Shown: positions 1 to 4,318 of the stretch, piece after piece | How positions within the stretch are numbered: position 1 is the stretch's first letter | Layout of the letters: the number at the start of each line of letters is the position of its first letter | NCBI GenBank assembly: GCA_021107975.1 | Contig: JAIORT010000910.1 | Span: forward strand, 1 to 5,614 | DNA from: Bacteroidales bacterium | GTDB taxonomy: Bacteria; Bacteroidota; Bacteroidia; Bacteroidales; JAADJA01 | Reading direction: 5' to 3' | Length of the DNA: 5,614 nucleotides | Program-made: the position numbers and the translations under genes | The notes under the pieces: generated by a model | Told to the model about the DNA's origin: nothing | The model's input: the letters and a program-made list of their open reading frames with translations, nothing else | Database searches by the model: none

Positions 1-101
1 AAAGATATGAAGAGGAATTTCAGGATGATAAGAATGGTGAAATAAGATTATATTTTAATTTAAAAAAAATCCTTATTATCAACTTATTTACCTATTTTTG
101 A
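1..101 (+). CDS. Possible 3' end of an upstream gene (partial)
   Basis: Read from base 3, the frame stays open to a TGA at 99-101 and gives about 32 residues beginning RYEEEFQDDKNGEIRLYFNL. The acidic and polar first part looks like real protein, while the last residues are hydrophobic and less convincing. A GC-rich hairpin starts nine bases after the stop, as expected at the end of a gene. The fragment is too short to assign to a family. The other two forward frames stop at 8-10 and 43-45, so a 14-residue tail ending at 45 is the main alternative. Only sequence to the left of the window would settle it. Confidence 0.3.
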   Translation, partial: RYEEEFQDDKNGEIRLYFNLKKILIINLFTYF

Positions 102-109
102 ATCTCGTA

Positions 110-140
110 TCCCGAACCCGAAAGTTATCGGGTTTCGGGA
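110..140. terminator. GC-rich hairpin, terminator-like or REP-like palindrome
   Basis: The left arm TCCCGAACCCGA (110-121) pairs with TCGGGTTTCGGGA (128-140) around the loop AAGTTA, with one bulged T. It is the most GC-rich stretch of the intergenic region and far more stable than its surroundings. Downstream bases are T-rich but interrupted (CTATTACTTTGATTT), so it is not a perfect intrinsic terminator. Its position just after a possible stop codon favours a transcript-end role. Because it is a near-perfect palindrome built on CCCGA/TCGGG, a copy of a dispersed intergenic repeat is the alternative. Confidence 0.5.
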
Positions 141-321
141 CTATTACTTTGATTTAAGAAACATTAACCGGTTAAGAATAAATAAATAAATAATTATAAA
201 CGGTTATACACGGATTTATAGTTGATAGTTAGCGAATTAACTAAATCCTGCAAAAAAAGTGGAGTTGCGTTTATAAACGAGTTGTATGCAAGGCTAAAAA
301 GACGTATAAGAAACAAACCTT
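141..321. other. Non-coding region with palindromes and a diverged direct repeat
   Basis: No convincing gene is visible here. It holds a 12-bp perfect palindrome TTAACCGGTTAA (164-175), four tandem AATA units (177-192) and a second 12-bp palindrome CGTTTATAAACG (268-279). There is also a diverged direct repeat: TTATAAACGGTTATACACGG (194-213) against a copy at 271-293 that starts TTATAAACGAGTT and ends GCAAGG. Between the copies, GGATTT (212-217) can pair with AAATCC (243-248), enclosing an inner pair AGTTA (227-231)/TAACT (238-242). This could be an RNA leader, a protein-binding region or remains of a small mobile unit. The sequence does not decide between them. Confidence 0.45.
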
Positions 322-329
322 TAGATTTG
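322..329 (+). promoter_or_regulatory. Candidate -7 promoter box for the regulator gene
   Basis: TAGATTTG matches the Bacteroidota -7 consensus TAnnTTTG exactly. No TTG-type -33 element is visible at the usual distance upstream, so the match is weak evidence alone; exact matches should occur by chance roughly every 1.4 kb per strand in such AT-rich DNA. If used, transcription would start near 335 and leave a leader of roughly 115 bases containing the palindromic element at 356-386. Confidence 0.3.
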
Positions 330-355
330 TAATAATCAGAAAGACAAGATATTAA

Positions 356-386
356 ACAGATTTGTTAACAAATTGACAAAATCTGT
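356..386. promoter_or_regulatory. Nested palindrome, candidate operator
   Basis: Two symmetries overlap. A 14-bp perfect palindrome, ATTTGTTAACAAAT, lies at 360-373. An outer inverted pair, ACAGATTT (356-363) and AAATCTGT (379-386), is separated by 15 bases. Such symmetry is expected of a site for a dimeric HTH protein, and the element ends 65 bases before the start codon of an HTH regulator, so autoregulation is a natural guess. The AAATCTGT half recurs at 2256-2263, before the next gene. Binding is inference; a structured leader RNA is the alternative. Confidence 0.4.
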
Positions 387-451
387 AAGAAAACGATGAC
401 TTTCATTTATATAAAATTCATCAAAAAACAAGGATTTAAAATTTATTAAAA

Positions 452-2113
452 ATGAATACTTCAAGTTTAAATATAAATATTAAAACTCTGTTGGCTTTTT
501 TTTTAATAAATACAACTATTTTTTCTGCAGGTTCACAGAATGTTATTGACAGCTTGCAAAGTATAGTTAATAATGCCAGTATAGATTTATTGTATCCTGA
601 TAACAAAGATCTATTAAAAAGCTATGATTCTATTATTCGCTTTTATAGAAAAACAGAAAACTACGACTCATTAATAGTGTATGAGAATAAAGTTGCGCAA
701 TTATATTTAAGACAAAACAATCTCAAAAAATATGTCAAAAAAACAAACGAAGTAGGATATTACTATACATTGAAAGGGGAACATGACGAATCAGTTAAGA
801 TACTATTAGATAATTTGCGTTTTGCAAAAGAAAATAATCTGAATAATGAATTGGCTGAAACATATATGTACCTTGGCTTTGGGTATAGGAATTTCAACAA
901 AGAAAAAGCTTTGGATTATTTCACTCTTTGTCTTGAAAATGAAACAGATACACTCTCTGTGTATTATAGTTCATCCTTAAATGAAATAGCCAACATTTAT
1001 AATCTATCCGGTAAATATGAAGAAGCCTTGGTTTTTTATTTCCGTTCACTTAAAATAAAGGAGGAGGCAGCCCAAGATTCATATAGTCAGGGAATTGCAT
1101 TTTCATATAATGATATTTCAACTGTTTATCAAAGTATGCATAATTACGATAAAGCAATTTTTTATATGAAGAAATGTATAGAAGTAAGAGAAAACCTTAA
1201 TGAAAATTTGCCATCAAAATATTACCTCTGTATTTTCTATTCAAATATTGCAAATTTATATACCATAACCAAGCAATACAAAAAAGCAGAAGATTATTTA
1301 CAAAAAAGTTTAATATTGGCCAAAGACCTTAATAATCATTATTTATTTGAAGTAGTTTATTATGGATATTATATTTATTATAAAGCAACTAATAATCCGT
1401 TAAAAGCCCTTGAGAATTTTGAGATAACTGTTTTGTATAAAGACTCTTTAAATAATAAGGAAGTAGCAAAAACAATCGCAGATCTTGACAAAAAATATCA
1501 AACAGAAAAAAAAGAAGCTGAAATAATTATCCTCAAAAAAGAAAATTATATAAGAGGGTTGAGTTTTGTATTTATCCTCGTTTTATTAATTGTTATGGTA
1601 ACAGCAGCTATATTGATAATCAGGAAGCAAATAAAAATCAGGAGGACAGAAAAAATACTTAGCGAAAAACTTAAAAAAGAGTTGGAATATAAGAAAAAGG
1701 AGGTCCTTAACTTTTCTACTTATGTACAACAAAGAATTGCATTTACAACTGATATTATTACGAACCTAAAAAAAATCAAATCCAATACAAAAGAGGTCGA
1801 AGATGAGATTAACAAAGTTATTTCATTTATTTCGTTAAACTATCAAAACGAACAAAAGATGATTAATGAAGTGTACTCACAAATAGAAGATATTAACAAA
1901 GTGTTTTCATACAGAATTAAAAAAAAGCACAATAATCTTACAAATGAAGATATTAGGTTATCATCTCTATTAATTCTTAATTTGACATCAAAAGAAATTG
2001 CGGAGATTCTTTTTATAAGCCCCAAAAGTGTAGAGATGAAACGTTACAGACTAAGAAAGAAATTAAAGCTTGAAAAAGACTATTCGCTTATTGATTATCT
2101 TACCAACATATAG
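452..2113 (+). CDS. Transmembrane TPR sensor with cytoplasmic LuxR-type HTH (one-component regulator)
   Basis: This 553-residue protein probably senses something outside the cytoplasm and binds DNA inside. A hydrophobic signal segment covers about 11-26. Helical TPR-type repeats run from about 98 to 330; clear units are 176-205 (LNEIANIYNLSGKYEEALVF...), 217-248 and 261-292. A short coiled coil (about 343-366) leads to one strong membrane helix at 370-391, followed by basic residues and a second coiled coil to about 420. The C-terminal HTH begins near NLTNEDI (495-501), with SKEIAEILFISPKSVEMKRY at 513-532 as the helix-turn-helix. This order is well known in Bacteroidota TPR/LuxR-like regulators, which lack kinase and receiver domains; none is visible here. 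Ligand and targets are unknown. The start is supported because the signal peptide begins there. A run of nine T at 496-504 lies inside the signal peptide codons. The gene stands alone with its own terminator. Confidence 0.88.
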   Translation: MNTSSLNINIKTLLAFFLINTTIFSAGSQNVIDSLQSIVNNASIDLLYPDNKDLLKSYDSIIRFYRKTENYDSLIVYENKVAQLYLRQNNLKKYVKKTNEVGYYYTLKGEHDESVKILLDNLRFAKENNLNNELAETYMYLGFGYRNFNKEKALDYFTLCLENETDTLSVYYSSSLNEIANIYNLSGKYEEALVFYFRSLKIKEEAAQDSYSQGIAFSYNDISTVYQSMHNYDKAIFYMKKCIEVRENLNENLPSKYYLCIFYSNIANLYTITKQYKKAEDYLQKSLILAKDLNNHYLFEVVYYGYYIYYKATNNPLKALENFEITVLYKDSLNNKEVAKTIADLDKKYQTEKKEAEIIILKKENYIRGLSFVFILVLLIVMVTAAILIIRKQIKIRRTEKILSEKLKKELEYKKKEVLNFSTYVQQRIAFTTDIITNLKKIKSNTKEVEDEINKVISFISLNYQNEQKMINEVYSQIEDINKVFSYRIKKKHNNLTNEDIRLSSLLILNLTSKEIAEILFISPKSVEMKRYRLRKKLKLEKDYSLIDYLTNI

Positions 2114-2147
2114 AGTTTACCAGGTTGTTTGGTCACTCTATTTTTAT
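2111..2147 (+). terminator. Intrinsic terminator of the regulator gene
   Basis: TAGAGT (2111-2116) pairs with ACTCTA (2135-2140). After a small internal loop, ACCA (2119-2122) pairs with TGGT (2130-2133) around a seven-base loop. The run TTTTTAT follows at once. The TAG stop codon of the regulator forms the start of the stem, so transcription probably ends right behind translation and the next gene needs its own promoter. Confidence 0.75.
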
Positions 2148-2255
2148 CTGCGATTACATTTGTATTTCCGCTCAAACACAAATTATCCCACCGGTAACAT
2201 GTACAATATTAGCCATTTATAAAATGTAGAGGTGTGTGTAGAGTGCCTTTTCCTT

Positions 2256-2283
2256 AAATCTGTTTTTACAGAAACTATATTTG
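2256..2283 (+). promoter_or_regulatory. Candidate promoter with small inverted repeat before the 84-residue membrane protein gene
   Basis: TATATTTG (2276-2283) matches the Bacteroidota -7 consensus TAnnTTTG exactly and would give a leader of about 37 bases. No good -33 TTG is seen; the expected position carries CCTTAA. Immediately upstream, TCTGT (2259-2263) and ACAGA (2268-2272) form an inverted repeat with a TTTT loop. The first arm belongs to AAATCTGT (2256-2263), the 8-mer also present before the regulator gene. This placement suits an operator but is not proof. A second exact TAnnTTTG match lies at 2155-2162. Confidence 0.45.
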
Positions 2284-2326
2284 CATCAATATTTAATTAA
2301 TAGTAATTATTAAAAAAACTTAAAAT

Positions 2327-2581
2327 ATGGATAAAAAGAAAACTATTTCAATCGGAATCGTAGCTTTTTCAATCGGAATCGGTGCTTTAATGATAGCAAG
2401 TGCAATCATTTGGGGAACTGTAGGTCTTGGATGTTCATCGAAGTTAGAAGGTACAGAATGTTATGACCAAATACAAAATATAATAGTCGGAGGAACATTT
2501 GCACACTTGATTTTAATAATGGGTCCACTGGGTGCTATGTTTGTTATAATGAAAAAACAAAGAGAGGAAGAGGATAAATAG
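2327..2581 (+). CDS. Small two-helix inner-membrane protein of unknown function
   Basis: I do not recognise a named family for this 84-residue protein. A lysine-rich start (MDKKK) is followed by a membrane helix at about 7-34, an outer loop of about 17 residues with two cysteines (C36 and C45), a second helix at about 52-75 and a charged tail KKQREEEDK. The positive-inside rule puts both ends in the cytoplasm, so the two cysteines could form a disulfide in the periplasm. The first helix contains a seven-residue duplication, ISIGIVA then FSIGIGA (7-20), from a 21-bp tandem repeat in the DNA. Glycines at regular spacing (G10, G17, G19) could support helix packing. It is a single-gene unit between two terminators, with its own candidate promoter. 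Bacteriocin-immunity-like, stress or complex-assembly roles are all possible; none is shown. Confidence 0.75.
   Translation: MDKKKTISIGIVAFSIGIGALMIASAIIWGTVGLGCSSKLEGTECYDQIQNIIVGGTFAHLILIMGPLGAMFVIMKKQREEEDK
2346..2387 (+). repeat. 21-bp in-frame tandem duplication in the small membrane gene
   Basis: Two adjacent 21-base units (2346-2366 and 2367-2387) share the first 15 bases, TTTCAATCGGAATCG, without mismatch. They differ at only two of the remaining six positions. The length is a multiple of three, so the frame is kept and seven residues are doubled within a membrane helix. The near identity, including third codon positions, points to a recent duplication. Confidence 0.85.
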
Positions 2582-2591
2582 TTTGATTAAA

Positions 2592-2626
2592 CTGATTATT
2601 CAATAAACTATAATCAGCTTTTTATT
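2592..2626 (+). terminator. Intrinsic terminator after the small membrane gene
   Basis: CTGATTAT (2592-2599) pairs perfectly with ATAATCAG (2610-2617) around a ten-base loop and is followed by CTTTTTATT. The hairpin begins ten bases after the stop codon. It separates this gene from the next group of genes. Confidence 0.75.
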
Positions 2627-2675
2627 ACATTTATCAATGAGGAAGCCTACAACAGTGATTTTACAGCAATTGAAG

Positions 2676-2708
2676 TTTGCATGCAAAAGTGATAATTAAT
2701 TAAATGTA
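2676..2708 (+). promoter_or_regulatory. Palindrome and weak promoter before the three-helix protein gene
   Basis: TTTGCATGCAAA (2676-2687) is a 12-bp perfect palindrome. It contains a TTG (2677-2679) that could act as a -33 element. About 21 bases further, TAAATGTA (2701-2708) matches TAnnTTTG at only some positions. If used, this promoter would start transcription about 15 bases before the ATG at 2730, and a protein on the palindrome would cover the -33 region. The palindrome is certain; its role is a guess. Confidence 0.3.
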
Positions 2709-2729
2709 AACACAAATATTATTGGCAAT

Positions 2730-3314
2730 ATGAACAGAAAAAAAGAAGGAATAATAAAAAATACCTACGAAATTGTAATAAAGGAAATACAGACAATCAT
2801 TTCAATTGCTTATGCACTTGCAGTTGGAATTGGAATGCTTTTTAACTTTCAAAAATTCTCTGAATTTGGAATTAATATATTCGATTATGCTGATGTATTT
2901 GATTTCTTGATAGTTCCTTTTTCAGATATTAAAATATTGCTATTTACAATTATTACATTGACCTTGTCATTTTTGTTTTTTAGGTTCGATTTGATCTGGA
3001 TGAAGAAATTTCCCAAATTATATTCAAAAATTAATATTGGGTTGGACAAAAAAAAGTGGTATACATCATTTCGATACATTTTTTTTGCATTTATATTTCT
3101 TTACTATTTGTACTTATTAGCTGACAAATATGGGAAAATTTCAAAAGAACAAATTTTAAATGAGCCTTCAATTGAAATAAGGTTTTCCGATAACGAAATC
3201 AAAACAGGAAAAATGATAGGAAAAACAAAAGATGTGATTTTTTTACTGAATGGAGAGAAAACTGAAGCTATTCCAATAACATCATTGGTGAAAGGAATTG
3301 AAATAATTAAATAA
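2730..3314 (+). CDS. Three-helix membrane protein with small C-terminal domain, function unknown
   Basis: This 194-residue protein has a basic N-terminus and membrane helices at about 22-40, 66-87 and 113-132. The loop after helix 1 contains FGINIFDYADVFDFLIVPF (46-64), which looks like a conserved amphipathic or re-entrant segment. The loop after helix 2 (about 88-111) is strongly basic and should be cytoplasmic. By that rule the last 60 residues would face the periplasm, although their many lysines leave this uncertain. This tail alternates short strands and turns (IEIRFSDNEIKTGKMIGKTKDVIFLL, about 147-172, in part) and resembles a small beta domain. I have an impression of similar uncharacterised proteins carrying an FGIN-type loop, but can give no family name or function. 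The stop is 49 bases before the CPBP protease gene on the same strand with no terminator between, so co-transcription is likely. Confidence 0.75.
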   Translation: MNRKKEGIIKNTYEIVIKEIQTIISIAYALAVGIGMLFNFQKFSEFGINIFDYADVFDFLIVPFSDIKILLFTIITLTLSFLFFRFDLIWMKKFPKLYSKINIGLDKKKWYTSFRYIFFAFIFLYYLYLLADKYGKISKEQILNEPSIEIRFSDNEIKTGKMIGKTKDVIFLLNGEKTEAIPITSLVKGIEIIK

Positions 3315-3363
3315 TGTAGCTAACAATAACATAGTGCAAAATTGAACAAAAAAGATTGTAATC

Positions 3364-4269
3364 ATGATAAACAAAAATGAAATTTTACGGAAACCTGCGA
3401 TTAAGTATGCATGGTTAAGGGTATTGTTATTTATTATTGGATTTCTAATTGCAGCCACCCTTATCCAAACTATTGGAATAATGATATTAATGGTGGTAAA
3501 AACGGATTTTAAAATAGAGGATTTTAAATCATTTATGTCTGATACAGAGAATTTCAATTATATATTATTATTGAAGTTCCTGGGTTTATTAGCGGTACTC
3601 TTCACGGTTTGGATATTTAGGAAATTTATTGATCGTCGAACTGTTATGTCATTGGGGTTCTCTTTAAAAAACAAAAGTAAAGACATAATTGCCGGGTTTG
3701 GTTTGGGGTTTGTTCTCATCACATTAGGCTTTTTAATTCTTTACATTTCGGGTTATCTTAAGGTTGTAAATATTGTTTTTAATTCAAAAACTATTTTTGG
3801 AACTTTTCTTTTTTTTGTTTTTGTAGCAATTCACGAAGAAATTCTTTTTAGAGGTTATATTTTAAATAACCTTATGACATCTATGAATAAATATGTCGCA
3901 CTTGCAATTTCGGCAGTTTTGTTTGCTCTAATTCATGGAATAAATCCAAACATTACAATTGTTGCAGTAGTAAACTTAATACTTGCCGGTTTTGTTTTAG
4001 GAGTTTCGTATATCCATACTAAAAATTTATGGTTGCCAATCTTTTTTCATCTGAGCTGGAATTATTTTCTTGGGCCAATTTATGGTTTTGAAGTTAGTGG
4101 ATTAGTGTTTAATACAACTATAGTTCAAGAGGTAGTGGGCAGCGATGTAATTTCAGGCGGTAAATTTGGATTTGAAGGTTCTTTAATTTTAACTGCACTT
4201 TTAATAATTGGATTTTTTGCAATTGATAAATTTTACAAAACAGGTAGCCTTAAAACAACTTATATATAG
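3364..4269 (+). CDS. CPBP-family intramembrane metalloprotease-like protein (Abi/CaaX-protease type)
   Basis: The 301 residues fit the CPBP (CaaX protease and bacteriocin-processing) family, glutamic-type intramembrane proteases that include Rce1. All three signature motifs are present: EEILFRG with E158, E159 and R163; FALIH with F187 and H191; and HLSWN with H229 and N233. Membrane helices can be placed at about 19-46, 66-88, 107-130, 143-167, 176-192, 195-217, 222-236 and 273-290, near the usual eight. After the third motif comes GPIYGFEVSG (237-246) and later GGKFGFEGS (265-273), features I associate with a common bacterial subgroup. Bacterial members serve in bacteriocin maturation or self-immunity, in membrane-protein cleavage, or in unknown roles; sequence alone does not choose. 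No bacteriocin-like precursor is visible nearby. The gene is 49 bases behind the three-helix protein and 49 bases before the secreted protease. Confidence 0.9.
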   Translation: MINKNEILRKPAIKYAWLRVLLFIIGFLIAATLIQTIGIMILMVVKTDFKIEDFKSFMSDTENFNYILLLKFLGLLAVLFTVWIFRKFIDRRTVMSLGFSLKNKSKDIIAGFGLGFVLITLGFLILYISGYLKVVNIVFNSKTIFGTFLFFVFVAIHEEILFRGYILNNLMTSMNKYVALAISAVLFALIHGINPNITIVAVVNLILAGFVLGVSYIHTKNLWLPIFFHLSWNYFLGPIYGFEVSGLVFNTTIVQEVVGSDVISGGKFGFEGSLILTALLIIGFFAIDKFYKTGSLKTTYI

Positions 4270-4318
4270 AATAATATTCTTTAACAAAAATAATTTAAAC
4301 CATTTAAACTTTAAACAC

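Noticed and set aside
194..293. Integron attC-like site
   Set aside because: The words GTTATAC and GTTGTATGC look similar to attC ends, but they are in direct rather than inverted orientation and the core consensus is not met. No integrase gene is in the window.
373..378. TTGACA resembling a sigma-70 -35 box
   Set aside because: No TATAAT-like sequence lies 16-18 bases downstream, and Bacteroidota housekeeping promoters use a different consensus.
1843..2025. Open frame on the - strand opposite the HTH region
   Set aside because: It is antisense to a well-supported domain and has no leader or start context of its own.
2155..2162. Exact TAnnTTTG match (TACATTTG) after the regulator gene
   Set aside because: Its only upstream TTTG falls inside the terminator hairpin at a long 23-base spacing, and it would leave a leader of about 160 bases. 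The box at 2276-2283 is better placed.
2225..2243. Direct repeat TGTAGAG at 2225-2231 and 2237-2243
   Set aside because: It is a seven-base repeat with one-turn-like spacing, but lies outside any clear promoter position and may well be chance.
2637..2699. Short + strand frame starting MRKPTTVILQQLKFACKSDN
   Set aside because: Only 20 codons before the stop, it begins after the terminator of the previous gene without a promoter, and it has no recognised similarity. Chance frames of this size are common.
2885..3557. Two - strand open frames (2885-3079 and 3282-3557)
   Set aside because: Both overlap + strand membrane genes. The hydrophobic translations are what an antisense of AT-rich membrane-protein DNA produces.
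4294..4316. Three TTTAAAC copies before the protease gene
   Set aside because: A simple AT-rich word next to the start codon. No spacing pattern or symmetry supports a binding site beyond chance.
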